12,149 nucleotides of DNA from JBHHYN01 sp046757565 (GCA_046757565.1 JBHHYN010000090.1:1-12149); one strand, 5' to 3'; counted from the stretch's first letter, positions 1 to 6,461 are shown. Numbers and translations: made by a program. The notes: generated from the letters alone by a model not told the origin.

Positions 1-1
1 T

Positions 2-64
2 TTGTCAGTTGTTCTTTGTCAGTTGTTCTTTAGTCTAATGACCAGTGACTAATGACAATTGACT
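2..64. repeat. Heptad array A, inverted in the middle, at the exonuclease stop codon
   Basis: Nine consecutive 7-bp units can be read without a gap: TTGTCAG, TTGTTCT, TTGTCAG, TTGTTCT, TTAGTCT, AATGACC, AGTGACT, AATGACA, ATTGACT. The first 14 bp (1-14) are repeated exactly at 15-28. Units left of about position 36 are of the TTGTCAG type. Those to the right are of the complementary AATGACA type, so the array is a quasi-palindrome. Positions 18-26 pair with 55-63 (8 of 9 Watson-Crick plus one G-T), and 30-35 (TTAGTC) pair exactly with 47-52 (GACTAA). The right edge overlaps the TAG stop (63-65) of the minus-strand exonuclease gene. The array may extend beyond the left window edge. Its function is unknown; a 3'-end RNA hairpin is an inference. 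Confidence 0.8.
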
Positions 65-839
65 ATTCTTTCCAGGCTTGCAAAAATTCCAGTAGATGTG
101 GCCTGCCTTCCTCTTTTAGCATCACCCGGAGCCGATTACACTCCCATTCATAGGAGGTCCCGGTCAAGTGTCCTCGCATCAGTTCATAGCGCAGATAGAT
201 CAAGTATGTATTGAGGACATCGGTTTCACAATAATTTCGAATTGCTTCAATATCGCCTTCAAGATAGGTATCCCACACCCTGCTGCCATGCATGCCCATT
301 TTCCCAGGAAAACCAAGCATCGTGGCGATTTCCGTCAACGGCGCAATGGCACGGTATTCATAACCGGCGAGAATATCCATGAGGTCCGTATGTCGTTTAT
401 GGAATCGGCCGAGATAGTTGTTCCAGCGGAAACTCTGATCATCCGAACCATCTTCCCAATAGCGCGGCGCCTGCACACCATGCAACAGGGCCCGGTAATG
501 TAACACCGGCAGATCAAAGCCGCGGCCATTCCAGGAGACGAGTACCGGTGTGTATTTCTCTATGCCCTCATAGAAGCGCTGGATTAATTCTGCTTCCGAT
601 GAATCCCCGTGTCCCAATGACCAGACATTTATTTGATCAGAGGTAGAGAGCAGTACCGATATGGCGATCACTCTATGCAGATGAGGACGCAGGAAGTCAC
701 TGGCGCCGCCGGTGTCCTGCCGCCGTTTGCTGAACATCACCTCCGCGGCCTCCTTCTCCGCCAGGCCTTCAAGGTGATACAGGCGTCTGCCGGTCTCGAT
801 ATCAGGGATTGTTTCAATATCAAAAACCAGAATGTTCAT
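63..839 (-). CDS. Predicted 3'-5' exonuclease, PolB-like DEDDy family
   Basis: This 258-residue protein resembles the stand-alone exonuclease family related to the proofreading domain of family B DNA polymerases (Pfam PF10108, named from memory). Visible motifs are Exo I with D7 and E9 in FDIET, Exo II around D109 in SWNGRGFDLP, an invariant-looking D152 in RHTDLMD, and Exo III with Y203 and D207 in NYCETD. These give the DEDDy set that binds two metal ions. It has no polymerase domain, signal peptide or membrane segment, so a soluble cytoplasmic DNA or RNA 3'-5' nuclease is expected; the true substrate of this family is not well established. The ATG at 839 starts directly on the motif-bearing strand, and the only weak ribosome site is AAGA just upstream. 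It follows cysM across a 77-nt gap filled by heptad array B and ends inside array A. Confidence 0.85.
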   Translation of the reverse strand: MNILVFDIETIPDIETGRRLYHLEGLAEKEAAEVMFSKRRQDTGGASDFLRPHLHRVIAISVLLSTSDQINVWSLGHGDSSEAELIQRFYEGIEKYTPVLVSWNGRGFDLPVLHYRALLHGVQAPRYWEDGSDDQSFRWNNYLGRFHKRHTDLMDILAGYEYRAIAPLTEIATMLGFPGKMGMHGSRVWDTYLEGDIEAIRNYCETDVLNTYLIYLRYELMRGHLTGTSYEWECNRLRVMLKEEGRPHLLEFLQAWKE

Positions 840-851
840 TGTTTTCTTTCA

Positions 852-914
852 GCAGTCCGTCGTCTGTCGTCTGTTTTTTTAACGACGAACAACGGACGAC
901 ACACAACTGACAAG
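852..914. repeat. Heptad array B, inverted in the middle, beside the cysM stop codon
   Basis: Read in sevens: GCAGTCC, GTCGTCT, GTCGTCT, GTTTTTT, TAACGAC, GAACAAC, GGACGAC, ACACAAC, TGACAAG. The left half is of the GTCGTCT type and the right half is its complement. Positions 859-874 pair with 885-900: 12 of 16 are Watson-Crick and the rest are G-T or mismatched, around a loop rich in T on the plus strand. Positions 903-913 read ACAACTGACAA, the exact reverse complement of the TTGTCAGTTGT found twice in array A (2-12 and 16-26), which links the two arrays. The array lies between the cysM stop codon (917-919) and the exonuclease start (839). On the minus-strand transcript it gives a stem-loop with an A-run in the loop, which is not a classical terminator. 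Confidence 0.75.
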
Positions 915-916
915 GG

Positions 917-1855
917 TTAGGCAGAATAGACGTTGGTGGAGAGATAACGGTCTCCCCGGTCGCAGATAATCGTCACGATCACGGCATTTTCAACCTCTTT
1001 TGATAACTTGAGTGCAGCAAATATTGCCCCCCCGGAAGAGACGCCGGCAAAAATCCCCTCTTCGGCCGCCAGCCGCCGTGTGGTTTCCTCGGCTTGTGCA
1101 GGCGTGATATCAATAATCCGATCGACCCTGTCGCGCTGGAATATTTTGGGCAGATATTCCGGTGGCCAGCGGCGAATGCCGGGAATGCTTTCATCTCCCG
1201 CAGGCTGTACGCCGACGATCTGTATCGCCGGGTTCTTTTCCTTTAAAAAGGCCGACACACCCATAATGGTGCCGGTGGTGCCCATGGCGCTGACAAAGTG
1301 CGTAATCTGTCCTCTGGTATCACGCCACAGCTCCGGACCTGTCCCTTCATAATGGGCGCGGGGATTGTCGGGATTGGCGAACTGATCCAGTACCCTGCCC
1401 TTGCCTTCGCGTTGCATTTCATCGGCCAGATCACGGGCACCTTCTATACCCAGTTCACGGCTTACCAGGACGATCTCCGCCCCGTATGCCTTCATGGATG
1501 CGCGGCGCTCCTCACTCATATGTTCCGGCATGATGAGTACCATTTTATAACCCCGGATCGCCGACGCCATGGCCAGCGCAATACCGGTATTACCGCTGGT
1601 TGCCTCGATGAGGGTATCCCCGGGTTTAATCTTCCCCCGCTCCTCGGCATGTTTGATCATGCTGACAGCCGGCCGGTCCTTGACGGAACCCGCCGGATTA
1701 TTCCCTTCCAGCTTTGCAAACACAATATTACCGGTCTCTCCCGGCAGGCGCTGCAGCACGACCTGGGGTGTATTCCCCACACAGGATTCTATGGTCGGTA
1801 ATTCAGACCGATCCAGTGGGGAGGGATCGAAATCCGGCAAAGGAAAAGTATTCAT
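917..1855 (-). CDS. cysM: Cysteine synthase B (O-acetylserine sulfhydrylase, CysM type)
   Basis: This 312-residue PLP enzyme joins O-acetylserine with sulfide, or with thiosulfate in the CysM subfamily, to make cysteine or S-sulfocysteine. The PLP lysine is K59 in NPAGSVKDRPA. The substrate loop TSGNTG is at 86-91, the phosphate-binding GTTGT at 192-196, and GVSSGG at 271-276. The CysM-type sequence IPGIRRWPPEYLP and the end motif CDRGDRYLST separate it from CysK. It is slightly longer than E. coli CysM (about 303 residues) because of roughly 16 extra N-terminal residues before the conserved IESCVGNTP. A later start is possible, but no better ATG is in frame. It begins only 10 nt after the rimI stop, so it is probably co-transcribed with rimI, udg and leuA. 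It is followed by heptad array B. Confidence 0.95.
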   Translation of the reverse strand: MNTFPLPDFDPSPLDRSELPTIESCVGNTPQVVLQRLPGETGNIVFAKLEGNNPAGSVKDRPAVSMIKHAEERGKIKPGDTLIEATSGNTGIALAMASAIRGYKMVLIMPEHMSEERRASMKAYGAEIVLVSRELGIEGARDLADEMQREGKGRVLDQFANPDNPRAHYEGTGPELWRDTRGQITHFVSAMGTTGTIMGVSAFLKEKNPAIQIVGVQPAGDESIPGIRRWPPEYLPKIFQRDRVDRIIDITPAQAEETTRRLAAEEGIFAGVSSGGAIFAALKLSKEVENAVIVTIICDRGDRYLSTNVYSA

Positions 1856-1865
1856 GGAACAGCCA

Positions 1866-2333
1866 TCATACCAGACTACGCGCCATAATTAAGGCATCTT
1901 CACGGCCGATGTCCGCCGGATAATAGTTACGGCGTATACCGACTTCATCGAACCCGGCTCCAAAATAGAGTTGTTTGGCGATTTCGTTGGAGGGGCGTAC
2001 TTCAAGAAAGGCCATTTCGGCCTTGTGTTTCCGTGCAATATCCAGCAGAAAATCCAGCACGGTGCGTCCAAGACCCATGCCCTGGTATTCGGGTTGCACA
2101 CACAGGTTCAGCAGATGACATTCACCCACGGCGACAGACATGATGCCATAGGCGGTAATAAAGCCATCACGTTCCAGCACCCAACTGCAATAACCGACGC
2201 GCAGACAGTCGTGAAAGATAGTATTGGTCCAGGGAAAGGTATAGGCCGATTGTTCAATCGCCATTATCGCCGGTAAATCATCCTCGTCCATGGGCCGGAA
2301 ATTCAGGACAGGTTGTTTAATGACGGCGCTCAT
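1866..2333 (-). CDS. rimI: Ribosomal protein S18 alanine N-acetyltransferase RimI
   Basis: This 155-residue single-domain GNAT acetyltransferase is predicted to transfer an acetyl group from acetyl-CoA to the N-terminal alanine of ribosomal protein S18. The acetyl-CoA pyrophosphate loop is VQPEYQGMGLG at 79-89, the usual Q/R-x-x-G-x-G/A pattern. The conserved block LEVRPSN is at 110-116, and the tyrosine of QLYFGAGF is at 123, as in RimI. The length matches the family (about 148-160). The start ATG overlaps the stop of the upstream glycosylase gene in an ATGA arrangement (2330-2333), so translation is probably coupled. Assignment to RimI rather than another GNAT rests on these motifs and on its position next to a family 4 uracil-DNA glycosylase gene, a neighbourhood I recall from other gammaproteobacteria. 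Confidence 0.88.
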   Translation of the reverse strand: MSAVIKQPVLNFRPMDEDDLPAIMAIEQSAYTFPWTNTIFHDCLRVGYCSWVLERDGFITAYGIMSVAVGECHLLNLCVQPEYQGMGLGRTVLDFLLDIARKHKAEMAFLEVRPSNEIAKQLYFGAGFDEVGIRRNYYPADIGREDALIMARSLV

Positions 2334-3046
2334 AGGGCCTCTTTATAGATCCGCATTGCCAGTTGTAAGTCTTGCCAGGATTTCCGTTTTTCCCGCGGTG
2401 ATCGCAACAGGTAGGCCGGATGGTAAGTCACCACGACCGGTACCCGGGGATCCGGAAACTCATAATGGCGCCCCCTCATGCGTCCAATAGGGGTATCTGT
2501 TTTTAACAGATTTTGCGCGGCAATTCGACCCAGGGCCAGGATAATTTTTGGGCTGATGAGTGTTATCTGCTGTCTTAGATAGGATTCACAAGCGCTGACT
2601 TCCTCCGGCCTGGGGTCCCGGTTTTTTGGAGGCCGGCATTTCAATATATTGGCGATAAATACCTGTTGCCTGTTCAGGCCAATCGCTTCAAGCATGCTGT
2701 TCAGCAGTTTCCCGGCACGGCCGACGAAGGGTTCTCCCAGCCGGTCCTCTTCAGCGCCGGGGGCCTCACCGATCAACAGCCAGTCAGCATGGACATCACC
2801 AACCCCGAACACCGTCTGGGTCCGGCCCGAATGCAGGCCGCAACGGGTACACAGGGATACCTGTTGGCGCAGGGATTCCCAAACCGGGTTATCAGGCACA
2901 TCAGCCATGGATTTATCCGGCCCGGCGTGGCCCGGCAGGACGGAATCTTGCGTTGCAGGCGGACCACTTTTCCTCTCGACCCAGACATCGATTCCCATTA
3001 ACTGCAGATAACGCTCTTGTTGCGGGCTCAGGTGACTGACATTCAT
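2330..3046 (-). CDS. Family 4 uracil-DNA glycosylase, iron-sulfur type (UDGa)
   Basis: This 238-residue enzyme excises uracil from DNA as the first step of base-excision repair. The four cysteines expected to hold a [4Fe-4S] cluster are C66 and C69 (LCTRCGLH), C137 (ILKCRPP) and C153 (SACESYL). Motif 1 is GEAPGAEED at 93-101, and the active-site loop motif 2 is HPAYLLR with H209. The first 50 or so residues are outside the catalytic domain, low in conserved features and rich in Pro, Gly and Ser, as in other gammaproteobacterial members of this family. The start overlaps the leuA stop by four bases (3043-3046, ATGA), and its own stop overlaps the rimI start the same way. The three genes therefore form a translationally linked string, although their functions differ (leucine synthesis, DNA repair, ribosome modification). 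Confidence 0.93.
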   Translation of the reverse strand: MNVSHLSPQQERYLQLMGIDVWVERKSGPPATQDSVLPGHAGPDKSMADVPDNPVWESLRQQVSLCTRCGLHSGRTQTVFGVGDVHADWLLIGEAPGAEEDRLGEPFVGRAGKLLNSMLEAIGLNRQQVFIANILKCRPPKNRDPRPEEVSACESYLRQQITLISPKIILALGRIAAQNLLKTDTPIGRMRGRHYEFPDPRVPVVVTYHPAYLLRSPREKRKSWQDLQLAMRIYKEAL

Positions 3047-4578
3047 ACCTGCGGATGGGCCCGTTCGACCGGGGACATCGCCTTGTTAATGGCATTGATA
3101 TACGCCTTCGCTGAAGCCGTAACAATGTCCGTGTCCGCCCCGCGGCCATTGACGACACGTCCCTCCTTATCGATCCTCACGGTCACTTCACCTTGTGAAT
3201 CAGTGCCGCCGGTAATGCTGGTGACGGAGAACAGCTGTAACCGGCTACCACTACGTACTATGGATTCTATTGCCTTGAAGATCGCATCAACCGGACCATC
3301 ACCATTGGCATGACCAGGTTTTTCATTTCCGTCTATCGATAATGTCACCTCGGCTACCGGGGTCTCGCCGGTCTCGGTGACCACCTTCATGGCAATCAAC
3401 TTGACACGCTCCTTCTCGGTATCGTGCAGGCTATCTGCCACCAGCGACTGCAGGTCCTCGTCATAGATCTCGTGTTTCTTGTCAGCCAACTCCTTGAACC
3501 GTTTGAAGGCCTCGTTCAATGACTTTTCGCTGTCAAATTCCAGGCCTATTTCCTTGAGCCGGGTACGAAAGGCATTCCGGCCTGAATGCTTGCCGAGTAC
3601 CAGCCGGTTGGTCTTCCAGCCGACGTCCTGAGCGCGCATAATCTCATAGGTCTCCCGGCTCTTGATAACGCCATCCTGGTGGATACCGGCTTCATGAGCA
3701 AAGGCATTGGCCCCCACAACCGCCTTGTTCGGTTGCACCGCAAACCCGGTGATGTTTGACACCAGCCGCGAACAGCTGACGATCTCGGTGGTATCCAGAC
3801 GGGTTTCGCAGGGAAAGATATCCCGTCGTGTGCGCAGCGCCATCACGACCTCCTCAAGCGCGGCGTTGCCGGCCCTCTCACCAAGACCGTTAATGGTGCA
3901 CTCAACCTGACGGGCGCCGTTCAGTACGGCAGAAAGGGAGTTGGCCACGGCGAGGCCAAGGTCATTATGGCAATGCACGGAAAAGACGGCCTTGTCCGAG
4001 TTTGGCACCCGTTCAATCATCTGCCTGATGCTCTCCCCGAACTGCTGGGGCACGCTATAGCCTACCGTATCAGGGATATTCACCGTGGTTGCCCCGGCAG
4101 CGATGACGGCCTCTATAATGCGGCAGAGAAAATCGAGTTCGGAACGGCCGGCATCTTCCGGAGAAAATTCCACATCGTCCGTGTGTTTTCTGGCCCGTTT
4201 CACCGCATTGACCGCCTGCTCAACCACTTCATCCTCCTGCATCCGCAGCTTTTTCTGCATGTGGATGGGTGAGGTAGCAATAAAGGTATGGATACGCATG
4301 GAGGCCGCCGGCTGCAACGCCTGCGCCGCCGCATCAATATCCTCTATATTGGTGCGCGCCAGAGCGCAGACCGTGCTCTCCTTCACCGCCCTGGCCACGG
4401 CCTGTACCGCCTCAAAATCACCAGGGCTGGCGATGGGAAAACCGGCTTCGATAACATCTACCCGCATCTTCTCCAGTGCTTGCGCCACCTTCAACTTTTC
4501 ATCACGGGTCATGGATGCGCCGGGACTCTGCTCACCGTCGCGCAGGGTGGTATCGAATATGATCAATTTATCTTTCAT
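3043..4578 (-). CDS. leuA: 2-isopropylmalate synthase
   Basis: This 511-residue enzyme condenses acetyl-CoA with 2-ketoisovalerate, the committed step of leucine synthesis. The catalytic TIM barrel starts with FDTTLRDGEQSPG at 8-20, where D9 is a metal ligand. The HCHND motif at 202-206 supplies the metal-binding histidines H202 and H204, followed by the glycine-rich NGLGERAGN. The C-terminal part from about residue 390 has the features of the LeuA allosteric domain that binds leucine for feedback inhibition. Its length matches bacterial type 1 LeuA. The ATG at 4578 is preceded by GGCGG seven bases upstream. The gene sits behind its own promoter and a leucine-rich leader peptide, so it is probably regulated at transcription by leucyl-tRNA supply as well as by feedback on the enzyme. 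It is co-linear with pssA, 242 bp downstream of it. Confidence 0.96.
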   Translation of the reverse strand: MKDKLIIFDTTLRDGEQSPGASMTRDEKLKVAQALEKMRVDVIEAGFPIASPGDFEAVQAVARAVKESTVCALARTNIEDIDAAAQALQPAASMRIHTFIATSPIHMQKKLRMQEDEVVEQAVNAVKRARKHTDDVEFSPEDAGRSELDFLCRIIEAVIAAGATTVNIPDTVGYSVPQQFGESIRQMIERVPNSDKAVFSVHCHNDLGLAVANSLSAVLNGARQVECTINGLGERAGNAALEEVVMALRTRRDIFPCETRLDTTEIVSCSRLVSNITGFAVQPNKAVVGANAFAHEAGIHQDGVIKSRETYEIMRAQDVGWKTNRLVLGKHSGRNAFRTRLKEIGLEFDSEKSLNEAFKRFKELADKKHEIYDEDLQSLVADSLHDTEKERVKLIAMKVVTETGETPVAEVTLSIDGNEKPGHANGDGPVDAIFKAIESIVRSGSRLQLFSVTSITGGTDSQGEVTVRIDKEGRVVNGRGADTDIVTASAKAYINAINKAMSPVERAHPQV

Positions 4579-4612
4579 GGCTGTGCCGCCTATTTTACTG
4601 AATTTGAAGTAA

Positions 4613-4636
4613 CAATGCCGTTAAAAAAACGGATTG
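4613..4636 (-). promoter_or_regulatory. Stem-loop in the leuA leader with U-rich loop
   Basis: CAAT (4613-4616) plus CCGTT (4618-4622) pair with AACGG (4628-4632) plus ATTG (4633-4636). This gives nine base pairs with one bulged base at 4617 and a five-base loop that is all T on the minus strand. Just upstream in the transcript lies a run of seven T (4650-4644). The structure lies between the leader peptide stop and the leuA start. It is not followed by a T-run, so it is not a standard terminator. It may be part of the attenuator folding or a 5' stabilising hairpin; which one is undetermined. Confidence 0.45.
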
Positions 4637-4674
4637 CGTAGGTAAAAAAAGATCGGTGATGTGTAAAATTATGT

Positions 4675-4691
4675 CTGCCCTAGCAGGGCAG
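4675..4691 (-). promoter_or_regulatory. Hairpin covering the end of the leuA leader peptide (candidate attenuator)
   Basis: CTGCCC and GGGCAG pair exactly over six base pairs with a five-base loop. In the transcript the 5' arm is the last Leu codon (CTG) plus the Pro codon (CCC), and the stop codon lies at the loop and 3' arm. A ribosome waiting at the preceding Leu codons would sit on this stem and keep it open, which is the logic of attenuation. After the stem the transcript runs ACATAATTTT, a poor U-tract. I cannot tell whether this hairpin is the terminator itself or a pausing hairpin. Confidence 0.5.
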
Positions 4692-4766
4692 CAGAAGCAG
4701 GCGTAGCGATGCAGCCGCCACCATATGACGGGAGTCCGATGAAATTGAATGTACTGATTGTTCCAT
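4680..4766 (-). CDS. Leucine-rich leader peptide of leuA (28 residues)
   Basis: A short reading frame upstream of leuA encodes 28 residues ending Ala-Ala-Ala-Ser-Leu-Arg-Leu-Leu-Leu-Leu-Pro-Cys and a TAG stop. Five of its last eight residues are leucine, encoded by CTA, CTG, CTT, CTG and CTG (21 and 23-26). Clustered codons for the pathway product just before a GC-rich hairpin are the hallmark of an amino-acid attenuator such as that of enterobacterial leu operons. The sequence does not resemble E. coli LeuL, so the call rests on codon content and position. The first ATG (4766) lies almost at the predicted transcription start and has no ribosome site. An internal ATG (4724) would give a 14-residue peptide with the same leucine run and a weak GGA about ten bases upstream, and may be the real start. 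Confidence 0.7.
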   Translation of the reverse strand: MEQSVHSISSDSRHMVAAASLRLLLLPC

Positions 4767-4773
4767 GCGGGAA

Positions 4774-4801
4774 ACTATAGCCTGAATAACGGGATTTGCA
4801 A
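4774..4801 (-). promoter_or_regulatory. Sigma-70 type promoter of leuA
   Basis: On the minus strand TTGCAA (4801-4796; four of six consensus bases) is followed after 16 bases by TATAGT (4779-4774; five of six). The expected start of transcription is about 4766-4768, just at the first ATG of the leader peptide. It lies in the gap after pssA, so leuA and the genes after it can be transcribed apart from the ilv-psd-pssA genes. Confidence 0.6.
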
Positions 4802-4820
4802 GTTAATCGTCAGAAGTTAC

Positions 4821-5564
4821 TTAATTTTTATCTTCTTGCTGCCTTCTGCTGGCGCGGTGCCTGCGCAGGGCCATGAGTGTCATGACAGGACCCGACAAGG
4901 CATATAGCACTGCCATCACGAACAATACCAGTGGCGGCTCGCTGGCAATGAAAACGAAAACCAGGACGACTGCCAGGATGGAAACAAACGGTACCCTGCC
5001 CTTGAAATCTATCCGCTTGAAACTGTGGTAGCGAATATTGCTCACCATCAGGATACCGGCCACAACGGTGATGGGGAAGGAAAGAAATATGATATTGGTT
5101 CCATCATGCATTCCGTAGGAATCACCCAGCCATATCAATCCAGCGACGAGGGCGGCGGCGGCCGGACATGGCAATCCCTGGAAGAACCCCTTGTCCGCAC
5201 TGGGGGCCTGGGTATTAAACCGCGCCAGACGCAAGGCTGTTGCTGCCGCGTAGATAAAGGAAGCAAGCCAGCCAAGTTTTCCAAACCCGAATAACGACCA
5301 ATGATAAATGACAAGAGCGGGGGCAAGCCCGAATGACGCCATATCGGAAAGACTGTCAAACTGCATGCCAAATTCAGTCTGGGTATTGGTCATCCGCGCA
5401 ATCCGGCCATCCATGCCATCGAATACCATGGCAATAAAGATAGCCATGGCAGCCGCTTCGTAGTGTGAATCAATCGCTGCGACGACCGAATAAAACCCTG
5501 CAAACAGTGCAGAGGTAGTTAACAGATTCGGGAGCAGGTAAATTCCGCGGCGGCGTTTTGTCAT
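4821..5564 (-). CDS. pssA: CDP-diacylglycerol-serine O-phosphatidyltransferase
   Basis: This 247-residue integral membrane enzyme makes phosphatidylserine from CDP-diacylglycerol and serine. The CDP-alcohol phosphotransferase signature DG-x2-AR-x8-G-x3-D-x3-D is complete: D52, G53, A56, R57, G66, D70 and D74. Several hydrophobic stretches of membrane length surround it, and the N-terminus (MTKRRRG) and C-terminus are positively charged, as expected for cytoplasmic ends. It is the short membrane-type PssA found in beta- and many gammaproteobacteria and Gram-positives, not the phospholipase D-like PssA of E. coli. The next gene upstream, 192 bp away, encodes a phosphatidylserine-decarboxylase homologue, but that protein lacks key catalytic residues. 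The ribosome site is weak (GAG near the ATG). Confidence 0.95.
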   Translation of the reverse strand: MTKRRRGIYLLPNLLTTSALFAGFYSVVAAIDSHYEAAAMAIFIAMVFDGMDGRIARMTNTQTEFGMQFDSLSDMASFGLAPALVIYHWSLFGFGKLGWLASFIYAAATALRLARFNTQAPSADKGFFQGLPCPAAAALVAGLIWLGDSYGMHDGTNIIFLSFPITVVAGILMVSNIRYHSFKRIDFKGRVPFVSILAVVLVFVFIASEPPLVLFVMAVLYALSGPVMTLMALRRHRASRRQQEDKN

Positions 5565-5642
5565 GAGTCGGCTCGCATAGTGTCAAAACGGATAAGCATA
5601 CCGCAGGCGCGGTTATTGGTCACTTTCTGATGGCCTAAGGTC

Positions 5643-5684
5643 AATTCCAACACCGGAATTCGTGCCCTGCAACGGGTTGGAATT
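5643..5684. repeat. Inverted repeat in the psd-pssA gap
   Basis: AATTCCAAC (5643-5651) and GTTGGAATT (5676-5684) are exact nine-base inverted copies around a 24-base loop. The 192-bp gap also holds a small stem TCTGA/TCAGA (5696-5700 with 5706-5710), which on the minus strand is followed by ATTTTCTT, and an odd palindrome TGGGGTCCCCA (5727-5737). Read leftward, the small stem with its T-rich tail could weakly terminate transcription after the psd homologue. I found no convincing pssA promoter and no reading frame in this gap. Confidence 0.5.
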
Positions 5685-5756
5685 TCCAAGAAAATTCTGA
5701 ATCAATCAGAGTTTCCGTAAAATATTTGGGGTCCCCAGCACCTGAATACCTGAAAA

Positions 5757-6407
5757 CTACTTCCCGATCGCACTCTCGCCATTGTTATGAACGAATTGAC
5801 CCAGTATATCGGACCCTGATTCAAGTTGCGCGCCGGCCTGTGACTCTATTCCGGCATTTTCCGGCATGAATACCTCGATCATGCCCGAATAATAAAGATA
5901 ACCACAGGGTTGTCCCTGCCCAATGCGTTCACCAGAACGCATGAATATCCGGACAAAAGGTGACCACCTGTTCAATAACAGGGAAAAGACAACATCATCA
6001 CCCTCGTCCGTTCTAATCCAGTAGGTGTAGCGTCTACTCTGTCCGGAACCATTGGTCACTGCTGACCACTCATCCATGACCTTGCCTTCAACGGGACTGC
6101 GCAGGGCATGCACATCCCAGAGGGAGAGTCTTAGCCGAAATCGGATTGCTTTTCGCTCCAGCCAGGTATCCTCAACCGTGTCTATCGCCAGGAGTTTACC
6201 ACTCGCCGGACTCACCACCGCAAGTGGCGCCGAGGGAATGGTTGCTGCCGGGTTGCGGAATATAACTAAGGCGGGGCCCAGCAACAACAGGAAGATAATA
6301 AAGGGAATCGGGCCGATATAGACATGACTAACGAAGGCCAACAGAACGATAAAGGCCAGTATCGGCCAGCCCTCCCGCGCGATGAGATGATGCCTGTTTC
6401 CCTGCAT
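5757..6407 (-). CDS. Phosphatidylserine decarboxylase homologue, probably catalytically inactive
   Basis: This 216-residue protein aligns by eye with the short bacterial Psd form. It shares IAREGWP at 9-15, a double hydrophobic membrane segment at 16-50, NPAATIP at 52-58, DVHALRSPVEG at 98-108, YWIRTDEG at 129-136 and SGERIGQGQ at 158-166. Active Psd cuts itself at a Gly-Ser bond to form a pyruvoyl group and uses an Asp-His-Ser triad. Here the usual SPADG is SPASG, with S69 in place of Asp; His is kept (H100). The usual FGSRVDVYLP is YSGMIEVFMP, with G175 where the pyruvoyl-forming Ser should be and Ser one position earlier. The stretch after the His motif is also shorter than usual. The frame is intact, so this is a diverged protein rather than a broken gene. 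Its place between ilvC and pssA is the normal place for psd. A role other than decarboxylation is inferred. Confidence 0.8.
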   Translation of the reverse strand: MQGNRHHLIAREGWPILAFIVLLAFVSHVYIGPIPFIIFLLLLGPALVIFRNPAATIPSAPLAVVSPASGKLLAIDTVEDTWLERKAIRFRLRLSLWDVHALRSPVEGKVMDEWSAVTNGSGQSRRYTYWIRTDEGDDVVFSLLLNRWSPFVRIFMRSGERIGQGQPCGYLYYSGMIEVFMPENAGIESQAGAQLESGSDILGQFVHNNGESAIGK

Positions 6408-6461
6408 GACAGCGCCTGTGAACAGAGCCGGCTTATTGCAACGGGCGTTGTTTGCGTGGAA

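Noticed and set aside
1298..1801. A 167-residue plus-strand open frame across cysM
   Set aside because: It is an antisense shadow of a well-supported cysM; no recognisable domain and no ribosome site.
4085..4612. A 175-residue plus-strand open frame across leuA
   Set aside because: It lies antisense to leuA, which has complete family motifs; its composition reflects the complement of leuA codons and shows no motif of its own.
6439..6450. CAACG and CGTTG inverted repeat in the ilvC-psd gap
   Set aside because: Only two bases separate the arms, the stem would be very short, and no T-run follows; likely chance.
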